Assembly (NCBI GenBank): GCA_029866155.1 | Contig: JARWZW010000005.1 | Span: 1 to 64,000 of the forward strand | Reading direction: 5' to 3' | Source of the DNA: Caulobacter sp. | GTDB taxonomy: Bacteria; Pseudomonadota; Alphaproteobacteria; Caulobacterales; Caulobacteraceae | Length of the DNA stretch: 64,000 nt | Shown here: positions 35,894 to 44,233 of the stretch, one piece after another | Position numbering within the stretch: the stretch's first letter is position 1 | How the letters are laid out: every line of letters starts with the position of its first letter | Notes under the pieces: generated by a model | The model's database searches: none | Told to the model about the DNA's origin: nothing | The model's input: only the letters and a program-made list of their open reading frames with translations | Program-made: the position numbers and the translations under genes

Positions 35894-37972
35894 TCAGAAT
35901 CGCCAGGCGATGCCGGTTCTCACCGACCGGCCTGCCGCCGGGGCCACGTCCTTCAGGAAGGAAGCGTGTTCCCGGACCTCGGCGTCGGTCAGGTTCCGGC
36001 CCTCTACGAAGAGTCTGAGGTCGGGATTTCCGAACGGCTTCAGGTCGGCATAGAGGTTGACGAGGGTGTAGCCGTCGGTCGGCAGTTCGAAGGCGGCCAC
36101 CCGTTCCTGTTGGCCCACACGCCGCAGTTCCAGGCGTGTCTCCAGCCGATCGCCTTTCCAGATCAGGCGGCTGGCGGCTGACCAGGGCGGGATTCGGGCC
36201 GGGGCGCCGCTGTCGGTGTCGCCATGCACATAGTCTGCGGCGGCCTCAACGGTCAGAGAGCGGTCGCCGTCAGACCATAGATCGTAGCTGGCCTCCGCCT
36301 CGAATCCGTAAAACTCGGCGCCGGTCTGGAAGTAGCGAAACACTTTCAGTCCGTCCTCCACCTGGCCATCCGGGGCCTGTTCGATGAAGCCATCATAGGA
36401 GGCGCCCCAGAGATGGACTTCCGCGCCCAGGTCGCCCAGTGACCATCGGCCAGTGGCCTCGAGGCTCAGAACAGTCTCCGAATCGAGTCCGGGATCCCCC
36501 AATTCATAGCTGCCCGTGCCGGGGTGGGGACCATCAGCGAACAACTCGGCTTCGGTAGGGGCCCGGGCGTTGCTCGCCAGGGTCAGCGCATAGAAATGAC
36601 CGTCCGTCGGCTCCCAGAACAGGCCCAGGGAAGCGGAGACATTGGTGAAGTCGAGGCTGTCCTGGACGGTCGTCCAGTCAATGCCATAACCGGCGGCGGG
36701 GGCGCTGGCCGCCCGCCCCTTCATATTGGCCTCGATGGTTCGCTTGTCGATCCGCAGGCCGCCATCAAATCCCCAACCGCCCAGGTCAAGCCTCTGGAGC
36801 GTAAAGGCCCCGACCTCTGAAACCCGGGTCCCGGGGACGAAGGCTTCGTCGCCAATCGCCTCGAAGTCCCGGCTCAGCGCCTGGACTCCGATGGCGCCCT
36901 TGAGATGGTCGGTTTCCTTCTGGACCAGTTCAACCCGGCCCTCGACCCCGTTTGACAGGAACCTCGTTCCGATTTCTCCAGCGTCCAGCACAAGCTCTGC
37001 GTGCTCGTAGTCGGCATAGCCAATGGAGGTCCTGATGCGCTCGAACGGACCGATGGCGATCCCGGCTTCGCCCCTCAGATCGTATCGGGTCTGGGTCAGA
37101 TCAATAGCGACCGGACCTTCATCCGCCGGGTCGATGGGGGCCAGTATCTGCCCTCTCGGGACGCCGTAGCGTGTATCCGTCTGTTTGACCGAGACACCCA
37201 GATAGCCGTCGGCAGCCACGTAGGAGACACCAGCGCCATAAGCGTCGAGCGTGACATCGGCATTCCGGACGGTGTTGGCCAGATCGACGGTCAGGCCTTC
37301 AGCGAGGGCCAGGCGGCGGCTCACCGGCGTAACCGGAACATCATAGTCTTCGCTGGTCCGGTGAACTGCATCCAGGGCGAAGACAATGGGTCCGGCCGCC
37401 ATCTTCAGCCCGCCATTGATAGACTGGCCGGAATCAGCGCTTGAGGCGGACACCGCCACCCGACCTTCATAGGCCGTTTCCGGCATACGGCTGGGAATCC
37501 GATCATCGATTATATTGACCACGCCGCCGATGCCGGACCCGCCATAGGCGAGGGTGGAAGGACCCCGGAGAACCTCGATTCGCGAGGCTTCCCCGGGTTC
37601 CGAGGCCACGGCATGGTCCGGCGAAAGAGCGCTGGCGTCCACAAGACCCACCCCATTCTGAAGGACCAGCACCCTCGGCCCGGCAAGACCCCGGATGACC
37701 GGACGGCTGGCGCCGGGCCCGTAGGCCGTCGAGCGCAGACCCGGCTGGCCGTTCAGCAGATCTCCCAGGCCCGCCGGCGGCGCAACGTCGAGGTCTTCGC
37801 GGGTTACGATGCTCAGACTGGTGGTCACGGTTTCGAGAGAGACGGCGTAGGGCGCGCCTGTAACAACGAGTTCATCAACCTCGGCGTCCCCCTGGGGCGC
37901 GGCGCCCAAGGCCGGCGCGGCAGCGAACAGGGCGATGAGGCTGACGCCCAGTAGAGCTGAACGATGGCGCAT
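35894..37972 (-). CDS. TonB-dependent receptor, probably for zinc uptake (Zur-controlled)
   Basis: A 692-aa outer-membrane receptor. Signal peptide MRHRSALLGVSLIALFAAAPALG. The plug domain reads DELVVTGAPYAVSLETVTTSLSIVTREDL, LLNGQPGLRSTAYGPGASRPVIRGLAGPRVLVLQNG, and IEVLRGPSTLAYGGSGIGGVVNIIDDRIP. The 22-strand barrel ends with LRTGIAWRF-type aromatic C-terminus (VRTGIAWRF). The plug resembles ZnuD/ZnuK-like receptors. GAGGAG lies 6 bp before the start, and a perfect 6-3-6 palindrome like a Zur box lies about 28 bp before the ATG, so zinc (or a zinc chelate) is the likely substrate. This is inferred from the operator and the plug type, not from a substrate motif. Confidence 0.88.
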   Translation of the reverse strand: MRHRSALLGVSLIALFAAAPALGAAPQGDAEVDELVVTGAPYAVSLETVTTSLSIVTREDLDVAPPAGLGDLLNGQPGLRSTAYGPGASRPVIRGLAGPRVLVLQNGVGLVDASALSPDHAVASEPGEASRIEVLRGPSTLAYGGSGIGGVVNIIDDRIPSRMPETAYEGRVAVSASSADSGQSINGGLKMAAGPIVFALDAVHRTSEDYDVPVTPVSRRLALAEGLTVDLANTVRNADVTLDAYGAGVSYVAADGYLGVSVKQTDTRYGVPRGQILAPIDPADEGPVAIDLTQTRYDLRGEAGIAIGPFERIRTSIGYADYEHAELVLDAGEIGTRFLSNGVEGRVELVQKETDHLKGAIGVQALSRDFEAIGDEAFVPGTRVSEVGAFTLQRLDLGGWGFDGGLRIDKRTIEANMKGRAASAPAAGYGIDWTTVQDSLDFTNVSASLGLFWEPTDGHFYALTLASNARAPTEAELFADGPHPGTGSYELGDPGLDSETVLSLEATGRWSLGDLGAEVHLWGASYDGFIEQAPDGQVEDGLKVFRYFQTGAEFYGFEAEASYDLWSDGDRSLTVEAAADYVHGDTDSGAPARIPPWSAASRLIWKGDRLETRLELRRVGQQERVAAFELPTDGYTLVNLYADLKPFGNPDLRLFVEGRNLTDAEVREHASFLKDVAPAAGRSVRTGIAWRF

Positions 37973-37996
37973 GAAGAACTCCTCGAATAGGAGGGA

Positions 37997-38017
37997 TGTG
38001 TTATGAAATAACATATC
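37997..38017 (-). promoter_or_regulatory. Zur-box-like operator
   Basis: TGTTATGAAATAACA at 38000-38014 is a perfect inverted repeat (TGTTAT, 3-bp spacer, ATAACA); the outer AT/AT pairs at 37997-37998 and 38016-38017 extend the symmetry. It matches the general TGTTAT-N-ATAACA form I know for alphaproteobacterial Zur sites and lies about 28 bp upstream of the TonB receptor start at 37972. Confidence 0.65.
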
Positions 38018-38094
38018 TACAGGTCAAGACCGTTCGTGCCTTGACCGGCCGTCCCGGATCGTCAGAGTTCTAAAAACGGCACAAGGAGAGAGCG

Positions 38095-38883
38095 GTGATT
38101 GATATCTCAGCAACAGCCCGTCGTCGCGCGCTCCTGGCCTTGGCCCTGATCGCAACCGGGGCCGGCGGGGCGCTATCCGCCGCCGCCCAGATGGTCGGAT
38201 CCGCGCCGACCTCACGTCCGACCGGCTATCTTTCAGCCAACCAGATCCCGGACAGCGTATCAATTGTCGGTCCGCCCCCGGCGACAGGCTCATTGGCGGA
38301 TCAGGCCGATCGTGAGGCCTACGACCGGACCCGGGCGCTGGATGGCACGCCACGATGGCGGCAGGCCAAGGCCGATGTGGAACTGTTTGGCCCGATCGCC
38401 CACCGAAGCTTCGCCTGCGCCATTGGCAGGACGATCACCCCGGCAGCGACCCCGACCCTGTCCCGGTTGTTGGACAGGGTGGTGATCGATGCGGGCACGA
38501 GTACGGCGGCCGCCAAGGAGCGCTACAGCCGCGTGAGGCCAGCCGTCGGCAATGACAAGCCTATCTGTGTCGCCCGTGAAGCCTGGCTGAAGACCAATGG
38601 CTCCTTTCCTTCAGGCCATGCCGCCGCCGGCTGGGCCTGGGGTCTGATCCTTGCAGAACTGGCGCCGGAGCGGGCCAGCGCGGTCACCTTGCGCGCCAGG
38701 GAGTTTGGCGACAGCCGGTTCATCTGCGGCGTCCATTTCCCGACAGATGTCGAGGCCGGACGCATCATGGGAGCAGCAACCGTAGCGCGGCTGCATGCCG
38801 AGCCGGCCTTCGCGTCCGATCTTGCTGCGGCCAAGGCGGAACTGGCGGGGGCCCCCGCCGCAACCGATTGCGCCGCTCCTTAA
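38095..38883 (+). CDS. Class A nonspecific acid phosphatase (PhoN/PAP2 type), secreted
   Basis: A 262-aa periplasmic phosphomonoesterase. After MIDISATARRRA the hydrophobic segment LLALALIATGAGGALSAAAQ acts as a signal peptide. The three PAP2 phosphatase motifs are present: KERYSRVRP (KxxxxxxRP), SFPSGHAAAGWAWG (PSGH with catalytic His) and SRFICGVHFPTDVEAGR (SRxxxxxHxxxD with the nucleophilic His). The class A sub-type is supported by the spacing and length. It releases inorganic phosphate from organic phosphates. It is divergent from the zinc-type TonB receptor across 120 bp and overlaps the GNAT gene's stop by 4 bp. Confidence 0.93.
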   Translation: MIDISATARRRALLALALIATGAGGALSAAAQMVGSAPTSRPTGYLSANQIPDSVSIVGPPPATGSLADQADREAYDRTRALDGTPRWRQAKADVELFGPIAHRSFACAIGRTITPAATPTLSRLLDRVVIDAGTSTAAAKERYSRVRPAVGNDKPICVAREAWLKTNGSFPSGHAAAGWAWGLILAELAPERASAVTLRAREFGDSRFICGVHFPTDVEAGRIMGAATVARLHAEPAFASDLAAAKAELAGAPAATDCAAP

Positions 38884-39410
38884 GACTCCAGGCGTTCCCA
38901 GACCAGGTGCCGGCTCAACCGATGGCCAGCGGGGAGGGCCGGATGGTCAAAGTCGAGATCAGCTCGACGGGTCATCCCGGACCTCTGCATCACTGCCTGG
39001 GACGACAGGTTGGAAACGGCCGTAAAGGCGACAATGCGTTCAAGACCCAGCCGCCCAAAGCCGTCTGCCATGGCGGCCGTGGCCGCTTCTGTGGCATAGC
39101 CCTGCCCCCAGCCATGGCGGGCCAGTCGCCAGCCCGCCTCGACCGCCGGAGCCAGAGGATTGCTGTCCGCCAGGGCCTTGAGCCCGACAAAACCCAGAAA
39201 GACGGCGTCTACCCGGCGTTCGACAGCCCAAAGACCAAAGCCGTGTTGGTCGATGTAGGCGCGGTTGCCGGCCGCCATGGCGTCGCTTTCCAACCGGCTC
39301 TGAACGGCCGGAAAATGACGCATCACCTCCGGGTCAGCGTTGAGCTCAGCCCAGGGCTCCAGGTCGGAATCCTGCCATTGCCGAAGCACAAGCCGCTCTG
39401 TGGTGATCAT
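38880..39410 (-). CDS. GNAT family N-acetyltransferase (RimJ/RimL-like)
   Basis: A 176-aa acetyl-CoA-dependent transferase: MITTERLVLRQWQDSDLEPWAELNADPEVMRHFP is the typical RimJ-type start. GFVGLKAL and VEAGWRLARHGWGQGYATEAATAAMADGF contain the acetyl-CoA-binding R/Q-x-x-G-x-G/A loop (RHGWGQGYA). VSNLSSQAVMQRSGMTRRADLDFDHP is the C-terminal motif B region. The acceptor (protein N-terminus or small molecule) is unknown. Convergent with the phosphatase gene, and 14 bp before the aguB stop on the same strand. Confidence 0.92.
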   Translation of the reverse strand: MITTERLVLRQWQDSDLEPWAELNADPEVMRHFPAVQSRLESDAMAAGNRAYIDQHGFGLWAVERRVDAVFLGFVGLKALADSNPLAPAVEAGWRLARHGWGQGYATEAATAAMADGFGRLGLERIVAFTAVSNLSSQAVMQRSGMTRRADLDFDHPALPAGHRLSRHLVWERLES

Positions 39411-39424
39411 GAATGCAAACCTGA

Positions 39425-40303
39425 TCAGGCCGGGCGGGGACTGGCCATGGCCCCATAGAGATCTGGCCGACGGTCGCGGAAAAATCCCCAGGCCGCACGG
39501 TGCCGATCCAGGAAGTCCAGATCAAAGCTGGCCATGATCACGCCCTCCTCGTCCCGCCCCAGATCACCAACCAGATCACCCCGGTGATCAGCGATGAAGG
39601 AGGAGCCGTAGAATTGTTGACCGCCATTGGGATATCCGTCCCAGGGCTCGAAGCCGATGCGATTGGCGCCCACAACCGGAATGACATTGCTGACAGCATG
39701 GCCCTGCATCGCCCGTCGCCATGGCAAGGCCGTATCGAGACTGGGATCGTGGGGTTCCGAACCGATGGCGGTCGGGTACATCAGGACGTCCGCCCCCATC
39801 AGGGCCATGGCCCTGGCAGCCTCCGGATACCACTGGTCCCAGCAGATCCCGACGCCGACCCGCCCGTGGCGCGTATCCCAGACCCGAAAGCCGGTGTCGC
39901 CGGGGCGGAAATAGTATTTCTCCTGATAGCCCGGACCATCCGGAATGTGGCTTTTTCGATACACCCCCATGAGGGACCCGTCCGCATCGACCATCACCAG
40001 GCTGTTGAAATAGTGCGGGCCTTCCCGTTCAAAAATTGAGACCGGCAACACTACGCCCAGCTCGGCCGCAAGCGGAGCGAGGGCCAGGACGCAAGGATGG
40101 GTCCGCCAGGGATGGGCTGATGCGAACCAGCGCTCTTCCTGGGTAATGCAGAAATAGGGGCCCTGGAACAGCTCCGGGGGCAGAATGACCTGTGCGCCGC
40201 CAGCAGCTGCCTGACGTACGAGAGCGGCCGTCCGGGCTATATTGTCAGCCTGGTCCATACCGTAGCCCGTCTGAAGAGCCGCAACGGTCAGGGAGCGTGA
40301 CAT
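39425..40303 (-). CDS. aguB: N-carbamoylputrescine amidase
   Basis: Hydrolyses N-carbamoylputrescine to putrescine, CO2 and ammonia. The 292-aa nitrilase-family protein carries the Glu-Lys-Cys triad in QVILPPELFQGPYFC, YRKSHIPDGPGYQEKYYFRPGDTGF and VGVGICWDQWYPEAARAMAL. GHAVSNVIPVVGANRIGFE is a family-specific stretch. The start at 40303 overlaps the last base of the aguA stop, so both enzymes are translated from one message. Together they convert agmatine to putrescine in two steps. Confidence 0.95.
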   Translation of the reverse strand: MSRSLTVAALQTGYGMDQADNIARTAALVRQAAAGGAQVILPPELFQGPYFCITQEERWFASAHPWRTHPCVLALAPLAAELGVVLPVSIFEREGPHYFNSLVMVDADGSLMGVYRKSHIPDGPGYQEKYYFRPGDTGFRVWDTRHGRVGVGICWDQWYPEAARAMALMGADVLMYPTAIGSEPHDPSLDTALPWRRAMQGHAVSNVIPVVGANRIGFEPWDGYPNGGQQFYGSSFIADHRGDLVGDLGRDEEGVIMASFDLDFLDRHRAAWGFFRDRRPDLYGAMASPRPA

Positions 40304-41304
40304 CAGGCGGGCTCCTGTTGGGTGATGCAATGGAATGAGCCGCCACCGGTGAGGATGGCCCGCGACGGCAGACCGATAACCTGCCGCTCCGGGAAGAGGC
40401 TGGAAAGAGCGTCCATGGCGAAGGCTCCTGCCCGCTCGTCATAGAGCGGGCAGATGACCGCGCGATTGGCGATGATGAAGTTCATATGGCTGGCCGGGAC
40501 CATGTCGCCCTCGGCACTTACGGTCCAGCCCGGCGAAGGGATGCGCATCACCTGCAACGGCGCCCCCCGGGCGTCGGTCATGGCCGAAAGCAGTCGCGCC
40601 GTTTCGTCATAGACGTCGGCATTGGGGTCAGCCCGGCCCCAGGCGATAGGACAGGCGACCACACCGGGAGCCACGAACCGGGCGAGGTTGTCGACATGGC
40701 CGTCGGTATGGTCATTCTTCAGTCCGTCACCCAGCCAAAGGACCTTGCGGACCCCCAGGGCGCCGGCAAGGGCCGCCTCTGCCGTCGCCTGGCTCCAGTC
40801 GGGATTACGGTTGGGATTGAGCAGGCACTGACGAGTGGTCAGGACCGTGCCATGGCCATCATGGTCAAGGGACCCGCCTTCCAGAACAAAATCATGGGGG
40901 ACAAGAGGGGCGCCGGCGGCAGCCGCCAGTTGGGCGGCCACAGCCTCATCGCCCTCAAGCTGGTACTTTCCGCCCCAGCCATTGAAGGCAAAGCTCAGGG
41001 CCCGGCCATCGCTGGCGAACAGGGGGCCTGTGTCTCGCAGCCAGATATCGCCAAAGTCTCCGCGGACATACTCGACGCCCGGACTGTCCTGCAGACGATG
41101 GCGGGCGTCCTGTTCGGCCTCATCGCCGCAGACCAAAAGCCGCACCCTTTCCTCGCCGGGACCGGCCAGGGCGCGCGCCAGGGCTGAAACCTCCAGGCGG
41201 GCGGAATCCAGATGGTCCTCCCATACGTCAGGATGGCTGGGGTAGCCCAGCCAGAGGGCGCGGTGGGGGGACCATTCGGCGGGGATGTTAAATGAGGGGG
41301 TCAT
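40303..41304 (-). CDS. aguA: Agmatine deiminase
   Basis: Converts agmatine to N-carbamoylputrescine and ammonia. From ATG 41304 it is 333 aa and has the guanidino-modifying fold: IPAEWSPHRALWLGYPSHPDVWED, VRGDFGDIWLRDTGPLF, VLEGGSLDHDGHGTVLTTRQCLLNPNRNP, WLGDGLKNDHTDGHVDNLARFV with the catalytic His region, and GGGSFHCITQQEP with the nucleophilic Cys near the C-terminus. It overlaps aguB by one base. The presence of agmatine catabolism implies arginine decarboxylase elsewhere or uptake of agmatine. The intergenic space to the next TonB receptor gene is about 140 bp and holds that receptor's terminator. Confidence 0.96.
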   Translation of the reverse strand: MTPSFNIPAEWSPHRALWLGYPSHPDVWEDHLDSARLEVSALARALAGPGEERVRLLVCGDEAEQDARHRLQDSPGVEYVRGDFGDIWLRDTGPLFASDGRALSFAFNGWGGKYQLEGDEAVAAQLAAAAGAPLVPHDFVLEGGSLDHDGHGTVLTTRQCLLNPNRNPDWSQATAEAALAGALGVRKVLWLGDGLKNDHTDGHVDNLARFVAPGVVACPIAWGRADPNADVYDETARLLSAMTDARGAPLQVMRIPSPGWTVSAEGDMVPASHMNFIIANRAVICPLYDERAGAFAMDALSSLFPERQVIGLPSRAILTGGGSFHCITQQEPA

Positions 41305-41392
41305 GGGGGCGGGCAAATGGTCCTGCTGCGGGCGAAGGTCAAGCTCGTGGCAGTCAATCCTGCCCGAAAACCGTCATTTGAAGGCGCATACG

Positions 41393-41422
41393 AAAAAGGG
41401 CGACCCGGGAGGGCCGCCCTTT
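41393..41422 (-). terminator. Intrinsic terminator of the 833-aa TonB receptor gene
   Basis: AAAGGGCG (41395-41402) and CGCCCTTT (41415-41422) form the stem with a GC-rich loop. On the minus strand the stem runs into a TTTTT tract (41397-41393), so it terminates the transcript of the receptor gene ending at 41447. Confidence 0.75.
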
Positions 41423-41446
41423 CCGTCTTGCAAGGTGCGTCTCGGA

Positions 41447-43948
41447 CTAGAAGTCAGTCCGGAAGGTCACCTGAACGGTGCGGGGCGCACCGATCGAGTA
41501 GGTCGGGGCAGAACCAAAGCGGTTCACGACGCCCGGTCCCAGGTCAACGTCAACCGTCTTGGCATTGTTCCGGCTGCTGATGCTGCCCAGGTATTCTTCG
41601 TCGAACAGGTTGACCACGTTCAGCTGAACATAGGACTTGTTGCCGGCGAAGGTCGGCAGGTTGTAGCGCATGTCGAGATTGAACAGGTCGTAGGCGGGGG
41701 TCTGCTCGTCATTCACATCCGTCGAATAACGGGTGTCGACATGCTTGCCCTGCAGGCCAATCTGGAAGTCTTCCGTCACGTCCCAGGAAATCCGGAAGCC
41801 GTACTGGTACTCGGGCGTTTCGGCCAGGGCCTTGCCCTTGGTGGGCAGGGCGGTGGTGGCGCCAACGGCGATGTTATCCTGCAGTTCGCTGTTGGTGTAG
41901 GAGCCGAAGCCATAGAGGGTCACGGCTTCGTTCATTTCCCAGGCGATCTGGGCATCGACACCCCAGAGGTCCACGGCGCCGACGTTGCGATCGACGAAGA
42001 TGCCGGTCACGTCATCGAACGAGGAGACGATGTAGTTGTCGAACTTGGTCGACCACAGGGCGGCTTGAGCCACAACGGTCGGACCCTGATAGCGATAGCC
42101 CAGATCGAAGGTCTTGGTGGTTTCCGGCTCGGCGCCCGGAAGGGCGATCTTGCCGCTGGCCAGACGCAGGGGGGTGTAGAGGTTGTCGGTCCGGGGAGCC
42201 GACAGGCCTTCCGCGTAGCTGGCATAGACATACTGGTCAGGGGCGAAGTTCCAGCTGGCGCCCAGGTTCGGCAGCACGTCTTCGTACTCGCGGGTCGCGG
42301 CATAGGCGGGGATGTACTGGGTCGCGATCACGCCGAACGTGACGTTGCCATTGGCCAGGGCCGGGTTCGGGGTCTGGGTCGTGCAGAGCACGGTGTTGGT
42401 GCCGTTTGACGAGTAGCAATACTGGTTCAGGTCGCGCTTGAAGAAGGGCGCCCGGACACCGATGGTGACCAGCAGGCTGTCGTTGAGGAATTCACCGCGG
42501 TACTCCAGGGCGATCTGGTTCAGGATCGCGAGGGAGAAGCGGTCACGGCCACGAAGACCAGCACCGTCAACAGCTTCGATCCGGCGTCCGTAGCCGTCCT
42601 TGCCACCGAAGACGTCCTGGGGCGCACCCGACTGGGTGATGTAGCCGGCGTCGCCGGTCTGACGGTGACGGCCATAGTCGTAGGTGTAGGCGGCCCGGAT
42701 GCGGTGATCGTCGTTGATGTCCCAGATCAGCGAGCCGGTCACGCCGTAACGGCGGGTGTTGGTCGTGTTCGGGGTGTAAAGCGCGACGGTATCCAGGGTG
42801 TCGCCGTCGCCGTTCAGGTCCACGCCGACCAGGCCGCCCAGGTCGAGACGGTCGTCCCGCTCGGAGACGTTGGAGAAGCCGCCGCCATTGGCCAGGACAT
42901 ACTGGAAGTTGGGATCAACCGTCAGGGTCAGGTTGTCGGTCAGGCTGAACTTCGACTGCACCCGGATGTTGCCGGTGTTGGAAGGGTTGTTCCGCAGCTC
43001 GTAATAGTTGGTGCAGCTGGTGCCGGTGACGGTGTTGCCCAGGTAGTCGACGATGGTCGAGCCGATGGCCGAGTTCTGGACAGTGCCGGCGCCGGGGGTC
43101 GGCAGGCTGCAGGAGCGGTCGTTTTCCAGCTCCGGCGTGGCCTTGTACTGAGCCAGGGTCAGGTTGCGATAGAAGGCGTTGCGGTTCTCATTGTAGTGGA
43201 ACGCAACGCTGACGAAGTCACCGTTGTCGCCGATCGGCTGATAGATGCGCCCGTTGTACTGCTTCTTTTCCAGTTCGCCCGGGCCCTTGAACTTGTCGTA
43301 CTTCTGGTAGGAAGCGGCGACGTAGGCCTTGGTGCCCCAGGGGCCAATTTCGCCGCTGTCCAGCAGGCCGAAGACGCGGCCGTAGTTGGATTCACCGGCC
43401 GAGGCGGTGAAGATGCCGCCGAATTCGGAGTCGGGCTTGCGGGTGATGTAGTTGATCGTGCCGCCGGTGGCCGAGGCGGTGGGGCTGTCGACATCGGTCG
43501 TGCCCATGTTCACCGTGGCGCGGGTGATCAGTTCGCCGTCAAGCTGCTGGTTGGTGTAGATCGCGTAGTTGCCGGTGTCGTTCAGCGGAATGCCGTCGAA
43601 GGTCAGCGAAACGCGGGCGCCGTCAAAGGCGCGCAGGCGCAGGTTGCCGCCGGAGGAGCCGTAGGCGTCGGTGTTGGTGAAGTTCAGGCCGGGCGTCAGG
43701 TTCAGGCTGTCGATGATGGTCGCACCGGACGCCTGGGTGGCGATGTATTCCTGATCGATGGAGGCCTTGGACTTCGGCGCGGTTTCAGCGGCGATGATGC
43801 CGTTGACCGTCGAGCCGCCGGCCGAGCCGACGACTTCGACAGCTTCGACTTCGTTGGTGCCGGTGGATTGGGCGAAGGCGCCGGTGGCGGCCAGCAGGCT
43901 GCCGACCAGTGCGGTGGTCGCCACAAAGGCGAGCTTTTTCGTAAACAT
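41447..43948 (-). CDS. TonB-dependent receptor, candidate phosphate-starvation gene
   Basis: An 833-aa outer-membrane receptor. Signal peptide MFTKKLAFVATTALVGSLLAATGAFA. TGTNEVEAVEVVGS is a TonB-box-like stretch, and the plug reads ATIIDSLNLTPGLNFTNTDAYGSSGGNLRLRAFDGARVSLTFDGIPLND. Barrel segments follow, including TDNLYTPLRLASG and ETTKTFDLGYRYQG, ending with the aromatic VQVTFRTDF. The predicted extracellular loops are long. The substrate is unknown. Two Pho-box-like direct repeats lie about 190-240 bp upstream, oriented toward this gene, so induction by low phosphate is likely, and a phosphorus-containing ligand is a reasonable guess. A strong terminator follows. Confidence 0.9.
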   Translation of the reverse strand: MFTKKLAFVATTALVGSLLAATGAFAQSTGTNEVEAVEVVGSAGGSTVNGIIAAETAPKSKASIDQEYIATQASGATIIDSLNLTPGLNFTNTDAYGSSGGNLRLRAFDGARVSLTFDGIPLNDTGNYAIYTNQQLDGELITRATVNMGTTDVDSPTASATGGTINYITRKPDSEFGGIFTASAGESNYGRVFGLLDSGEIGPWGTKAYVAASYQKYDKFKGPGELEKKQYNGRIYQPIGDNGDFVSVAFHYNENRNAFYRNLTLAQYKATPELENDRSCSLPTPGAGTVQNSAIGSTIVDYLGNTVTGTSCTNYYELRNNPSNTGNIRVQSKFSLTDNLTLTVDPNFQYVLANGGGFSNVSERDDRLDLGGLVGVDLNGDGDTLDTVALYTPNTTNTRRYGVTGSLIWDINDDHRIRAAYTYDYGRHRQTGDAGYITQSGAPQDVFGGKDGYGRRIEAVDGAGLRGRDRFSLAILNQIALEYRGEFLNDSLLVTIGVRAPFFKRDLNQYCYSSNGTNTVLCTTQTPNPALANGNVTFGVIATQYIPAYAATREYEDVLPNLGASWNFAPDQYVYASYAEGLSAPRTDNLYTPLRLASGKIALPGAEPETTKTFDLGYRYQGPTVVAQAALWSTKFDNYIVSSFDDVTGIFVDRNVGAVDLWGVDAQIAWEMNEAVTLYGFGSYTNSELQDNIAVGATTALPTKGKALAETPEYQYGFRISWDVTEDFQIGLQGKHVDTRYSTDVNDEQTPAYDLFNLDMRYNLPTFAGNKSYVQLNVVNLFDEEYLGSISSRNNAKTVDVDLGPGVVNRFGSAPTYSIGAPRTVQVTFRTDF

Positions 43949-44139
43949 GGATATCCCCTGTCAGCCCGAGAAAGAGCCAATTTTGGCCCAGTGATGTTCG
44001 GATTTGGGCGGTGACTAGCGCCCGATTGCAAAGCTTTGGTGACCGATTACGCAAACGGCCATCTCGGGCAGCCCTTGTATCCACGGCGCCACAGGTGACA
44101 AGCGGACAGCAAGGTCATAGAGCCGGTTTTCTGATCGTT

Positions 44140-44187
44140 GTCGCAAGTTTGTGACAGTTTGGCGGATCTGTGACGTCTTTGTGACAA
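44140..44187 (-). promoter_or_regulatory. Two tandem Pho-box-like sites
   Basis: On the minus strand, TTGTCACAAAGACGTCAC (44187-44170) and CTGTCACAAACTTGCGAC (44157-44140) each have two 7-bp half-sites with a 4-bp spacer, the 11-bp period of PhoB sites (CTGTCAY-N4-CTGTCAY). The first halves match 6 and 7 of 7, the second halves 5 and 4 of 7. They lie between the TonB receptor start at 43948 and the divergent glycosyltransferase start at 44234. Confidence 0.6.
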
Positions 44188-44233
44188 TCGGGCAGCGAGG
44201 CGTCCGGATGCGCAGTCAGGCCGGGAGAGCAAC

